Assembly: GCA_014379625.1 (NCBI GenBank)
Contig: JACMLJ010000095.1
Coordinates: forward strand, 337,411-401,410
Direction of reading: 5' to 3'
Source: Ferruginibacter sp.
Lineage (GTDB): Bacteria > Bacteroidota > Bacteroidia > Chitinophagales > Chitinophagaceae
DNA: 64,000 nt
Shown: piece after piece, positions 25,462-34,621 of the stretch
How the letters are laid out: the number at the start of each line of letters is the position of its first letter
How positions within the stretch are numbered: the stretch's first letter is position 1
Notes under the pieces: model-generated
Told to the model about the DNA's origin: nothing
Databases searched by the model: none
What the model saw: the letters and a program-made list of their open reading frames with translations, nothing else
Translations under genes and position numbers: made by a program

Positions 25462-28044
25462 TTATGGGACTGGGGTCAGTAAATACACGGGTAAATTTTC
25501 TTCCGTTGCATGCACAATATGATTCGTTTCCATCTCCTTCGCCCCTTCGATAAATTGTTCCATATTATGGATGGTCCCTATTTCACTGGCATTGGTGATG
25601 GGTTCATATTTTTCAAATGCCCCGTTTTTAAAATAATAAAACTGCTTTTCTTCCGGGTGCAGCGCTACAATATGTACCCACTCATTATTATACCATTCAA
25701 ACACTTCCGGCGAAGACTGGATAGCTTTCAAAACAATGGCCGGTTGGTGTTCAACAATAACCATTAAACGCACAGGGTCGTGCACTTCTATCATTTGCCA
25801 GGGCAGGCCGGGCCGTAAATCACCATCGCTGCTGTTGGCCACACCAAACAAACCCATTACATTATGCGGGAGCTTGGTGCCCGCGCCAACCTTAATATTA
25901 TCTACCCTTGAAAAATAATATTCCAGGTTAATACCGCCGCAAACCAAACCGATGGGCCGCATTACTGCTGAAAGAATGGTTCCGTTGGGGTCGGTGGTAT
26001 AATCGTAACTGTTTAGAAAAGCACGCCGGTCTAAAAACAAACCTTTGGTTAGCTGCCTGCGGCCAATGATGGCCAGGGTATTAGTGCCATGCCCCAACTC
26101 CGGCCTTGGCTCAAACAAAGAAACCGAACGGCTGTGAATAGCTTTGCGTACCTGCTCCAACTCCTGCTTGGTATTGATCGATGCAAATCGCCTGCTGCGT
26201 TCTTTTGCATTCAGGTTTAACGCCGTTTCAAAATTTTGTATGTTAATGAAATGTTTTTTTGAGTTGTCTTCGCTCAATACATGTTCATCGTAATAATCCA
26301 CTACATCCGCCGCCGTATCATGCATACTTCCCACAAACTGTGTGGCAACAGGGATTATAATTCCTTTTTGCGCTAATAGCTCTCTTACCTTTTGGTGATT
26401 TAATATATAAGCCTGCGTTCTTGCATTGGTAGCCCCGGGCCTTCCACTGCAGGCGCCACAATCATGTGCGCCGTGGTGCGGATTGTTGGCGCTGCTGCTT
26501 CCATGCGACACAATATAAACAATTGGGGCAAAATGTTGAACCAGGCCAATGCCCCGTAAAAAACCTTCGCCCCTTGTAACCATTTCATCAAGGGTATACC
26601 CAATCTGTAATCCATTCTCGATATCAGCCGGATTTTTATTTTCAATACTAAGTGTTGATTGTTTATCCATATGCCCGTAAGCATTTGAAATGGCCGGGCT
26701 CATTGCAGGGCGAAACAGCATTTGTATTTTTTTTGCAAAGGCCCAAAAACCAAAACCGATGCTTAAGAAAAACCCTGATATAACCCCATGTGTATATTTA
26801 GTATAAATCAGTTCTTCCTTTCTAAGCGTTTTTGCATCAGACTCCTTGATCAGGTATTTGGGTGTTACGGGTGCCGGGCAAAGTTTATCATAAAACTTAC
26901 TGCCCTGTTGCTGAAAATAAAACTCTACACCAAAAAAACCCGGAGCGCCAAAGGTTTCAGCGCTTTTGTCAACTGCCTCAATGTGACGACGGATAGAGTC
27001 TTCCCGCTCATCAATGCAGAAGATGGCCTGAAGGGAGGGCCCCACTTTGGCCTGTTTTGACGGAGCCTCCGCATCGGTGTGTGTGGGGGCTGCCAGTAAT
27101 ATCCCCTTCAATACCGAATCATAATAGCTCCATTCAAATGCTTCCTGCCAGAGTTGTATTACTTCCGCCAGTTCTGTCTTAGGCAAATCGGCCATTAAAT
27201 CAACGGGCGGCGCAGCAACATTAACGGTTAGGGGCTGCCATTTAGTACCCAGTTCATAATTTAATGCATCCAGCTCCATCAATAATTCAAAGGCCACCAG
27301 TTCTTTAAAGCTGATCTTTTTATTATCGAGCAATGTTTGTGGATTATCCTCCAACGCGCTTATAAAGCCACTCCAGCCAGGGTGGGCAAAATGCTGATCA
27401 AATAAATATTGCTCAAAGTATTCCTCATTACCAACAACGGTCTTCAGCAATTCAGTTATTGAATAATTACCCGATAAAAATTGTTCCCTTACCTTCTTCG
27501 TCTTAAAGAAACTGACGAAACTGTTTTGCTCCAGTTCTTTTATACTTTCAGTAAAACTCCTGTTAGCAAATGGGAATATTTCAACCGCAATACCCTGGTC
27601 TAAAAAGCCACAAAGGATGCGAAACAGCCGTGGATGTACTTTATTATCTAAATCCAGGTGATACAGTTCTTTCCACAGCTTACGCAATTGCCCAATCCGC
27701 GGCTGGTTAATGGTATCGTATTCTTTTTCCAGCAGTTTCTCTTTCCAGCCGATAGCTATCGGCCCTGCTGCACTACCCGTTTTTCCCGCAATTAGCTTTT
27801 GTAATATATCTTCCCGGATGCGACCACTTTTGTACAGTTCCCTGTATTCCGGCAATTGCAAATGCACCTGGAAACCGAAAATTTTTGATGCCTTAAAAAT
27901 GGCATCAAAAAATTTCATGTGCTGAAAAGCGTGTAGAGAATTATGATGAATAAAGTCTTTCAAAGCCTGCTGTGAAGGCAAAAAATGCTTTAACTCATGC
28001 AATGCGTGTGCTTCATCAAAATCAATAGGGTTAGTTTGCTGCAT
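25462..28044 (-). CDS. dabA: DabA-like (DUF2309) inorganic carbon transporter subunit
   Basis: An 860-residue protein of the DUF2309/DabA family, a distant beta-carbonic-anhydrase-like subunit of the energy-coupled CO2/bicarbonate accumulation complex. Predicted zinc ligands are present: C343 and D345 in FCIDERED, H514 in VSHGSS and C529 in HDCGACSG, matching the ligand set described for the Halothiobacillus protein. The arginine after FCIDE is also kept. It starts 19 bp after the carbonic anhydrase gene and shares its strand with dabB, so the unit appears complete. Confidence 0.93.
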   Translation of the reverse strand: MQQTNPIDFDEAHALHELKHFLPSQQALKDFIHHNSLHAFQHMKFFDAIFKASKIFGFQVHLQLPEYRELYKSGRIREDILQKLIAGKTGSAAGPIAIGWKEKLLEKEYDTINQPRIGQLRKLWKELYHLDLDNKVHPRLFRILCGFLDQGIAVEIFPFANRSFTESIKELEQNSFVSFFKTKKVREQFLSGNYSITELLKTVVGNEEYFEQYLFDQHFAHPGWSGFISALEDNPQTLLDNKKISFKELVAFELLMELDALNYELGTKWQPLTVNVAAPPVDLMADLPKTELAEVIQLWQEAFEWSYYDSVLKGILLAAPTHTDAEAPSKQAKVGPSLQAIFCIDEREDSIRRHIEAVDKSAETFGAPGFFGVEFYFQQQGSKFYDKLCPAPVTPKYLIKESDAKTLRKEELIYTKYTHGVISGFFLSIGFGFWAFAKKIQMLFRPAMSPAISNAYGHMDKQSTLSIENKNPADIENGLQIGYTLDEMVTRGEGFLRGIGLVQHFAPIVYIVSHGSSSANNPHHGAHDCGACSGRPGATNARTQAYILNHQKVRELLAQKGIIIPVATQFVGSMHDTAADVVDYYDEHVLSEDNSKKHFINIQNFETALNLNAKERSRRFASINTKQELEQVRKAIHSRSVSLFEPRPELGHGTNTLAIIGRRQLTKGLFLDRRAFLNSYDYTTDPNGTILSAVMRPIGLVCGGINLEYYFSRVDNIKVGAGTKLPHNVMGLFGVANSSDGDLRPGLPWQMIEVHDPVRLMVIVEHQPAIVLKAIQSSPEVFEWYNNEWVHIVALHPEEKQFYYFKNGAFEKYEPITNASEIGTIHNMEQFIEGAKEMETNHIVHATEENLPVYLLTPVP

Positions 28045-28063
28045 AATTATTATTTGTAAAAAG

Positions 28064-28807
28064 TCAACGGCTTGACTTTACCCGTTGGATCTTAGGCTTT
28101 GCTGCCACTTTTTTTAAAGGCAACTTTACCACGGGAACAGTAGATTTATTTACCGGTGCTTTAGTTTTTGTTCCGTTAATACTAAACCTGTAAATGCTGT
28201 CAATATCATCCTGTCCATCATGTATCACGCTAAGGTCTTTTATTAACCCATCATTTAATCCATATACCCAACCATGTAAATGCAGTTCCCTTTTACTCCA
28301 GGCTTCCTGAACTATAGTTGTCTTCGCGAGGTTGCGTACCTGTTCAATTACATTTAGTTCTGAAAGGCGGTTTGATCTTTCATCTTTATCAGCTATTGCC
28401 AACAGTTCATCTTCATTTTTATGATACACATCTTTAATATTCCGCAGCCAGTTATCTACAAAACCGTGGTAGGTATTTGTCATCGCTGCTTTTATACCGC
28501 CACAGCCATAGTGCCCGCAAACAATAATGTGTTTTACCTCTAAATATTTTACAGCATACTCCAATACACTTAGTAAGTTAGTATCGGTGTGCACCACCAG
28601 GTTGGCAATATTGCGGTGTACGAAAATTTCGCCGCTTTGCGTACTGGTAATTTCATTGCTGGGTACGCGGCTGTCGCTGCACCCTATCCATAAATATTCA
28701 GGCGTTTGGCCCTTTGATAATTTTTCAAAATATTCAGGGTCCTTAAACTTTTTTGTTTCCGCGTATATTTTATTTCCCTGTATTAGTTTTTGATATGATT
28801 TTTCCAT
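28064..28807 (-). CDS. can: Beta-class carbonic anhydrase
   Basis: A 247-residue zinc enzyme interconverting CO2 and bicarbonate. Zinc ligands C43, H99 and C102 occur in IGCSDSRV and CGHYGCGG; the D45/R47 dyad is intact. The C-terminal ~35 residues are Lys-rich and extend beyond the catalytic fold. No signal peptide is seen, so it acts in the cytoplasm. Position between sulP and dabA indicates a role in handling imported inorganic carbon. Confidence 0.95.
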   Translation of the reverse strand: MEKSYQKLIQGNKIYAETKKFKDPEYFEKLSKGQTPEYLWIGCSDSRVPSNEITSTQSGEIFVHRNIANLVVHTDTNLLSVLEYAVKYLEVKHIIVCGHYGCGGIKAAMTNTYHGFVDNWLRNIKDVYHKNEDELLAIADKDERSNRLSELNVIEQVRNLAKTTIVQEAWSKRELHLHGWVYGLNDGLIKDLSVIHDGQDDIDSIYRFSINGTKTKAPVNKSTVPVVKLPLKKVAAKPKIQRVKSSR

Positions 28808-28939
28808 TATAATTTTTTTTAAATAGATTATTAATTAAATGCTGTTCGGTTTATTAAACCAATGCTAGATTTCAAATTTTGCCTGTTTATTTTATAACAG
28901 GCACTTTTTAAATACTCAAATATTAATGCCCAACTCAAA

Positions 28940-30520
28940 CTAATCCTGCTCCGAATGCACATGCATTGCATCTTCCATTTTATATGCAGGCTTAAAGTTT
29001 TTTAGTATCACAGAAATATTTTTGTCTTTCGAACCAAAGTTTACAAAGTCCCTGATTAATTCCAGCACATCATAATCGATGTACACCGTATTGGCTGCGT
29101 CAATTATCAATTTGCAGTTTCTGGGCAAATGTGCAAGCGTTTGTTTAATTGCTGCTTTATTTAAAAAAGAGACTTCCTGTGCCAGGTCCATATGTACTGT
29201 TTCGCCTTCGTGGTGTTTTTCCTTCTTAAAGAAGTAAGCAAGCCGCATATTTCCTCTCAGGATAAAGAAAATACTTACTACCAAACCAATACCCACACCT
29301 CTCAATAAGTCGATCATAACCACCGCAATTACCGTTACAATAAAGGGGATGAATTGAAATTTGCCGGATTGCCACATGTGCTTAAACACTTTTGGACTGG
29401 CCAGTTTTAAACCGATCATTATTAAAATTGCGGCCAAACAAGCCATTGGGATTCTATTTAACAGGCCAGGTATAAAGACAACGGCAATTAAAAGAAATAC
29501 ACCATGAGCAATTGCAGAGAGCTTTGTTCTGGCGCCAGCATTGACATTGGCCGATGTTCTTACAATTACCGAGGTCATCGGTAAACCGCCGATTAAGCCG
29601 GCAAAAATATTGCCTATTCCCTGTGCCCTTAACTCTGCATTGGCGCTGGAATATCTTTTCAACGGATCCATTTTATCACCGGCTTCCAGGCAGAGCAATG
29701 TTTCAATACTCGCTACTGTCGCAATGGTAGCAGCCGTAATCCAAACGGCTGGATTTGCAAAACCGGCGAAATTGGGGAAACTAAACTGTCCAAAAAATTC
29801 ACCGAAGGAAGAGGCGGTTGGCAGCTTTACCAAATGCTCGCCTGATATCACCAGTGCGGGGTTGGTTATTTTGAATAATTCATTGATCAAAATACCAGCT
29901 ACCACCACCACCAATGCTCCGGGAATAGCTTTTATTTTCTTCAAGAAAGGTACTTTGTTAAAAGCAACCAAAATGCAAATAGAGACAATAGTAACAATAA
30001 TGATCCCTGTGTGAGCGTAATTAAATGAATGAATAGTTTCACTGAAGAAACCCTTATCGGCGGCATCCATCAGTTCATAGGAATAAAAATCGCCTTCATG
30101 TTCTTTATCATACCCAATTGCATGTGGCAGTTCTTTTTTGATAATAATAATGCCTATCGCAGTAAGCATACCCTCAATAACCCCTGAAGGGAAATAACTG
30201 GAAATACCCCCGGCCTTGGCAATGCCTAATATGAGCTGAAAACCTCCTGCAAGCACAACTGCCAGCAAAAAAGTTTCGTATCCAAGATTTGTTATCGCTG
30301 CAAGAACAATGGCAATAAGCCCTGCGGCGGGACCAGATACACTCACATTTGATTGACTAAGTATGCCTACTAGTATACCTCCAATAACACCAGTGATAAT
30401 GCCGGCAAATGGGGGTGCCCCGCTGGCTACGGCTATTCCCAAACAAAGGGGGAGTGCCACCAAAAAAACCACCATACCCGAAAGCAAATCTGTTTTTAAA
30501 TTTTGAGTATTCAATTTCAT
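28940..30520 (-). CDS. SulP family anion transporter (probable bicarbonate transporter)
   Basis: A 526-residue inner-membrane transporter. Residues ~1-410 hold the SLC26/SulP core (DLLSGMVVFLVALPLCLGIAVASG at the start, GLIGGLPMTSVIVRTSAN in the middle). A C-terminal STAS-like domain (~430-520) contains the LIIDAANTVYIDYDVLELI strand. SulP proteins carry sulfate, bicarbonate or other anions. Genomic linkage to carbonic anhydrase and dabAB favours bicarbonate; sulfate cannot be excluded by sequence. It is separated from can by 132 bp. Confidence 0.9.
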   Translation of the reverse strand: MKLNTQNLKTDLLSGMVVFLVALPLCLGIAVASGAPPFAGIITGVIGGILVGILSQSNVSVSGPAAGLIAIVLAAITNLGYETFLLAVVLAGGFQLILGIAKAGGISSYFPSGVIEGMLTAIGIIIIKKELPHAIGYDKEHEGDFYSYELMDAADKGFFSETIHSFNYAHTGIIIVTIVSICILVAFNKVPFLKKIKAIPGALVVVVAGILINELFKITNPALVISGEHLVKLPTASSFGEFFGQFSFPNFAGFANPAVWITAATIATVASIETLLCLEAGDKMDPLKRYSSANAELRAQGIGNIFAGLIGGLPMTSVIVRTSANVNAGARTKLSAIAHGVFLLIAVVFIPGLLNRIPMACLAAILIMIGLKLASPKVFKHMWQSGKFQFIPFIVTVIAVVMIDLLRGVGIGLVVSIFFILRGNMRLAYFFKKEKHHEGETVHMDLAQEVSFLNKAAIKQTLAHLPRNCKLIIDAANTVYIDYDVLELIRDFVNFGSKDKNISVILKNFKPAYKMEDAMHVHSEQD

Positions 30521-30706
30521 CTTTACTGTTTATTTAATACAACCAGGCCGCTTCAACAGAAGGAACTGCGAAAAGTTTTTAAAAAATGGGCGAAAGAGAT
30601 TTCTTGTCTTTTGTAAAAAGGTATAATACTCCTGTATAATTGCTGGAATTACTACTCTGCATCAATAAGCAGGCGGATAAGAAAAGACCGTTAAAGTGAA
30701 AATAAA

Positions 30707-31084
30707 TTAAGCTGCGTTGGGCGGGGGAGCGTGCAACTCACCGTGAAAAGCAATATAAGTGCCTGAGTTTTCGTACTTATATTTTCGGGAAGTTTTAGTG
30801 CCAAAATCCTGCGTAGTATGGTGCTCATGCAGAAATTCTTCAGAAAGGCTATTGCCGCTACCCGGCACTTTTTCTTCTATATTATTATTGCCGGAGGAAT
30901 CTGTACCGTCCTCCCCGCTATCACTCAGGGGGATATCAACAGACATTGCTGTTTGTACCTTGGCCAGTTCCTGCTGGGTAGCAATAGTAAAACGAGCACT
31001 TAGAGTAAGCCAAAGCAAGACCAGCATCAAAAAAATGGATGATGACTTTTGAAAAATTGTATATAGTTTCCTGCTTTTCTTCAT
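30707..31084 (-). CDS. Small exported protein upstream of the inorganic carbon cluster
   Basis: A 125-residue protein. I chose the ATG at 31084 (MKKSRKLY) over one 21 bp upstream because it gives a standard positive N-terminus. A hydrophobic segment (SSIFLMLVLLWLTLSARF) could be a signal peptide or anchor. The mature part is Ser/Asp/Gly-rich, then ends in a distinctive tail with HEHH and GELHAPPPNAA. I do not recognise the family. It is 186 bp upstream of sulP on the same strand, so an accessory role is possible but unproved. Confidence 0.6.
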   Translation of the reverse strand: MKKSRKLYTIFQKSSSIFLMLVLLWLTLSARFTIATQQELAKVQTAMSVDIPLSDSGEDGTDSSGNNNIEEKVPGSGNSLSEEFLHEHHTTQDFGTKTSRKYKYENSGTYIAFHGELHAPPPNAA

Positions 31085-31477
31085 TAATGTGATGCAAAAT
31101 AGCATTTTACAATATTAAAACCAAATCACACCACTCTTCATTGAAAATTTTACAAGTTTTTAGTCAGCAGAATATTCTTTATGTGAGCTGAGCAGTGCTG
31201 TCAATCAGTAAGTTAAATAAACAACAATTAAATTAAGGAACCAGAATATGCCTATTATTAAAGTTACAGTACAATTTGTTTAGTAAAAGGTTTATCCTAC
31301 CCGCAACATAAATATACAAGTATCATTTAAGTATTTTAGAAAGCTCATGCGATCATGCAACAAATTGCTGCCTGATAATAAAGCGTGGGCGAAGTAAAGA
31401 ATTGAAGTTGATCCTGATTTTTTAATCGTTTATTTTCTCTACAAAAAAATGACCTGCAGCGACCTGTGCATTCCAGG
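31085..31477. other. Intergenic region with no recognised gene
   Basis: About 390 AT-rich bases between the small exported protein and the glycosylase gene. It should hold the promoter of the exported protein. An 11-codon ORF at 31248 is too short to claim. Confidence 0.5.
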
Positions 31478-32143
31478 TTACTGGCTCTTTCTTTTTCTTT
31501 TACATAAATAAGAATGCCACAAAATGAATGCGGCAATTGTCTGATAAGGTTTCCAGGCTGATGCAATTGCGGCTATTGCTATCTTTGAACTGTCTTTTGA
31601 TAATTTTTTGGTTTCTCTTACACTTGTCATCAACGCAACATCACCTAACGGGAAAAGGTCGCACCGTTGAAGTACCATCATTAAATATACATCTGCCGAC
31701 CAGTTGCCGATTCCTTTAATTTTTGTAAGCGTTGACCTTACGGTATCATTGTCCATGGCCGATAATGCATCAATGTTTAACTCATCATTTAAAAATGCAC
31801 TGGCTAAATGTTTCGCATAAATGATTTTTTGCCTGCTGAAATAACAGTCTCTAAGTTCTTCATTGCTTAGCGCTAATAAATTAGCCGGTGTGATATCCGC
31901 GGTTTTTTGTTTTAATTTATTTAATGCCGCCATCGCGGAAGCCAATGAAACCTGTTGTTCTAAAATAATATGTACCAATGTTTCAAAAGAAGCGGATCGC
32001 TGCCAGCAGGGAGGATACTGATGGGTATCTAAAATAGCCTGAAGATCGGGGTCCTGCTTTGCTAAATGATCGCAAATGATGTTGAAACTACTTTCACTAA
32101 AAGTTTGTATCCCGTTTATGCTAACTGGCCCCGTCACCGTCAT
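31478..32143 (-). CDS. DNA-3-methyladenine glycosylase 2 family (HhH-GPD)
   Basis: A 221-residue base-excision repair enzyme. The helix-hairpin-helix motif is KIKGIGNWSADVYLMM (residues ~141-156). The catalytic Asp is D168 in FPLGDVAL, and the WKPYQTIAAFILWH block closes the fold as in AlkA. It removes alkylated bases such as 3-methyladenine. It lies 3 bp after the crotonase gene stop, so the two are surely co-transcribed. It lacks the N-terminal domain of E. coli AlkA, like many shorter bacterial homologues. Confidence 0.92.
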   Translation of the reverse strand: MTVTGPVSINGIQTFSESSFNIICDHLAKQDPDLQAILDTHQYPPCWQRSASFETLVHIILEQQVSLASAMAALNKLKQKTADITPANLLALSNEELRDCYFSRQKIIYAKHLASAFLNDELNIDALSAMDNDTVRSTLTKIKGIGNWSADVYLMMVLQRCDLFPLGDVALMTSVRETKKLSKDSSKIAIAAIASAWKPYQTIAAFILWHSYLCKRKRKSQ

Positions 32144-32146
32144 TGT

Positions 32147-32920
32147 TTATTTCTTTTCGGTAAATTTACTGATCGCATTTTTTGAATATGCGCTCATTAC
32201 CAATCGCCCACTGATCGCCGCTCTTTCTTTTAATAACTCATCCCAGTGATCGGTTCCTTTCCAGAACATTCTTTTCATTTCGGCCATAGCCTGCGGACTG
32301 CTGTGCGATAAAGTGGTTGCCAGCCGGTTGATGGATTCATCCATATTGTCTTTATTATCATGTAATTCCGCAAACAAACCTTTTCGTTTCGCCCAATCGC
32401 TGTTTCGCCAGGTATTTGCGTCAATAGCCAGGGCGCTAAATGCGGCTGTTCCTATCTTTCTTTCTACCGCCGGACCAATTACAAAAGGGCCAATGCCTAT
32501 CGCCAGCTCGCTCAGTTTTATATCAGCTTTATCTAAAGCGATGGCATAATCAACTGCCGCCGTTAACCCTATTCCACCACCTACGCATTTTCCATGAATA
32601 CGCCCGATGATAAATTTAGGGCACTTGCGCATTGCGTTGATCACATTGGCAAACCCGCAGAAAAATTTTATCGCTTCTCCTTCCGTTTTTAACGCGAGCA
32701 ATTCGTCAAATGACGCACCGGAGCAAAAAATGGTATCTCCCTCGCTTTTTAAAATGATCACTTTAGTATCTTCATGAGTCCCGGCAAAATGAATTTCTTT
32801 TGCCAGTGCATCTAAAATTTTTCCCGGAAGGGCATTACTAGCGGGATGAAAAAATTCAATGGTGGTGATACCCTGATGGGTTTCTATTTTTACATAACCT
32901 TCTTTTACTTGCTGTATCAT
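32147..32920 (-). CDS. Enoyl-CoA hydratase/isomerase family protein
   Basis: A 257-residue crotonase-fold protein. The CoA-binding and oxyanion signatures are FCSGASFDEL and GKCVGGGIGLTAAVDYAIA. The first catalytic glutamate of hydratases (GGGxE) is Gly here; the second is retained in KLSELAIG. A single glutamate fits isomerases and other crotonases better than a classic hydratase, so the reaction is open. It is co-transcribed with the DNA glycosylase and lies about 1.7 kb from paaZ, but two toxin-antitoxin genes intervene. Confidence 0.85.
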   Translation of the reverse strand: MIQQVKEGYVKIETHQGITTIEFFHPASNALPGKILDALAKEIHFAGTHEDTKVIILKSEGDTIFCSGASFDELLALKTEGEAIKFFCGFANVINAMRKCPKFIIGRIHGKCVGGGIGLTAAVDYAIALDKADIKLSELAIGIGPFVIGPAVERKIGTAAFSALAIDANTWRNSDWAKRKGLFAELHDNKDNMDESINRLATTLSHSSPQAMAEMKRMFWKGTDHWDELLKERAAISGRLVMSAYSKNAISKFTEKK

Positions 32921-33295
32921 ATTGCTATTTTAATTTGCTCCTTTAATAATAAAATGAAATTGAGCGATCAAAAATTCAATTTTTAAAATGATAGTTCGCC
33001 TATAATTATTTTAATTCCAGCTTAATTTCCTTCCTCCATATTATTCCTCCCGGATGAGCAATTTTCCGGAAACCATTGTGGATATTTACCAGCATTTTAT
33101 TTGGGAATAAGCTTTATTGTACCCTCAATCAAACCTCAAAAAGAGCATTCCCGTGCTGCTTAAAGATAAATTATTAATACCCGGGTGTTCTGAATTATGA
33201 AAAAGAATTCAGGCAAAAGAATGATTTTGTAAATCTCAAAAAATGATAAGGCTGCAAAAAATCTTACTCAGGATCACCCAATGATGTAACTACAA
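32921..33295. other. Intergenic region with no recognised gene
   Basis: About 375 AT-rich bases between the crotonase start and the end of the toxin gene. A 29-codon minus-strand ORF sits near 33010-33100, with no recognised homology. No strong terminator was seen. Confidence 0.45.
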
Positions 33296-33913
33296 TTAAA
33301 ATCCCGTTAAAGCAGCATCAATTAAAAAAGATTTTATTTCTGTATCGGGTACTTCAAAACCTGGCAGATATTCTAGCTCTTCATCATAATTAATTCCCAC
33401 AAAATAATTAAGCTGGCCCCTAAACAATTTTTCACTAAATAAATCTTTAAAAAGTTCATTTGCCCTTTCTGAAATAGTTGCAATGGTATAGTTATTTCTT
33501 AAAATAAAATAGAGGTCTGTATAGTCTTTCCACTTGCTTCTTCTTCCTAATGCATATGCCTTCATTGCTGCAAGGTCTAATAAACTGGGTATGGTAATAT
33601 AATTATCAACCTTTACGTCATGAGCTATTTCAAATTCATAGTCAAAAAAAGTGAATTTTACATTCCGGCATACCAGGTTTAACTGGCCGTCAATATTAAG
33701 GGTTACCAAAATTTTCTCCTTTTTCTCTTCAAACTTTTTGGTAATTGCTTTTGGTTTTATAGTTCCGCATTTAAACAAATCAAAATCAATTGATCTTCTA
33801 TGACCAATATGTAAAGCAACGGCAGTACCACCAACCATATAAAACTCTTTTTTGAAATTGGCAACTACCGGCAGCAAATCAGTTTGGTTTTGATCAAGAA
33901 TATTGAGGAACAT
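33296..33913 (-). CDS. Nucleotidyltransferase toxin, AbiEii/AbiGii-like
   Basis: A 205-residue protein of the nucleotidyltransferase superfamily. The core motif is GGTAVALHIGHRRSIDFDLF (GG...DxD), residues ~28-47, followed by ITKKFEEKKEKI and a conserved LLDLAAMKAYALGRRSKWKDYTDLYFIL block. AbiEii-type toxins transfer nucleotides to target RNAs, often tRNA, and block growth or phage replication. Its start overlaps the upstream partner by 20 bp, the usual two-gene toxin-antitoxin layout. Confidence 0.87.
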   Translation of the reverse strand: MFLNILDQNQTDLLPVVANFKKEFYMVGGTAVALHIGHRRSIDFDLFKCGTIKPKAITKKFEEKKEKILVTLNIDGQLNLVCRNVKFTFFDYEFEIAHDVKVDNYITIPSLLDLAAMKAYALGRRSKWKDYTDLYFILRNNYTIATISERANELFKDLFSEKLFRGQLNYFVGINYDEELEYLPGFEVPDTEIKSFLIDAALTGF

Positions 33914-34184
33914 ATTTCTTAAAATAGAGTGTAAAAAAATTTTGCATAACCGGCAAATAATTACTTCTATGTTCCCACATATTTATTTGTGTGAAAAAAA
34001 TTTCAGCAACTTTTTCAATACCCGCAATATTGAACAAGGATTTTATGTCTTCCTGGTTGGCATAATTCAAAAAAAATTCCACAACTACCGGCAATGGCAA
34101 ATTTTCTTTCTCACTTTCTTTGGAATACCAGAATAAGTGCGCATTTTTCCTTATCAGCGCCTTCAGTTCAATGGAATTTTCCAT
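33894..34184 (-). CDS. Putative antitoxin partner of the AbiEii-like toxin
   Basis: A 96-residue helical protein with no close textbook family. I favour the start at 34184 (MENSIEL); an in-frame ATG at 34211 adds nine residues, and its TGA-overlapping context suggests it might also be used. The core LPLPVVVEFFLNYANQEDIKSLF followed by GIEKVAEIFF is the kind of small protein regularly paired with AbiEii genes in Bacteroidota. The assignment rests mainly on the overlap with the toxin. Confidence 0.7.
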   Translation of the reverse strand: MENSIELKALIRKNAHLFWYSKESEKENLPLPVVVEFFLNYANQEDIKSLFNIAGIEKVAEIFFTQINMWEHRSNYLPVMQNFFTLYFKKYVPQYS

Positions 34185-34207
34185 ACTCAAATATACTGAT
34201 TTTAAGG

Positions 34208-34546
34208 TCATTTGATAGGGGTATTTATCAAATTGTGCTGCAAAATAAAGAAAATATAAGGTGTTTTTGAATAGGTATATTGAGGGATTTCCCCTCCCTT
34301 ATAAATGACTAAAATATTGCCCTTCTTAGTTTTGTAAACTACAAATATGCTGTCGTCATTTAATTGTAAACCAGGCAATTCTTAGGTACCGGGAAAGGTG
34401 ATTTTGTTCGGTAGATAATATTAAATTCTCCTCTTGTTCCGTGCTATACAGTTTTTCTTCAAATCCTGTGCCTTCTGTTTTACCTGCTCTAAGTTGAACT
34501 TGCGCTGTTTGGATAAGATGACGCTGGCTTTTAATGACCCTTTCAT
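34208..34546 (-). pseudogene. Possible decayed ORF upstream of the AbiEii pair
   Basis: A minus-strand frame starting MKGSLKAS at 34546 reads through two in-frame TAA codons, then continues with well-formed coding-like sequence (LNDDSIFVVYKTKKGN, VIYKGGEIPQY) to a TGA that overlaps the ATG at 34211 of the next gene. No family is recognised. It may be a broken gene, or chance. The rest of the 34185-34621 gap is otherwise empty. Confidence 0.3.
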
Positions 34547-34621
34547 TATGATATTTTGTAATTCATTTTTAAATCCAAAAAGGTAAATTTCAAACCCTTA
34601 ATTCAAAAACAAGTTTATACT

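Noticed and set aside
31248..31283. Short ORF beginning MPIIKV, like a 4-oxalocrotonate tautomerase start
   Set aside because: Only 11 codons before a stop, with no continuation in other frames.
33010..33100. 29-codon minus-strand ORF in the gap before the AbiEii toxin gene
   Set aside because: Too short, no recognised homology and no start context.
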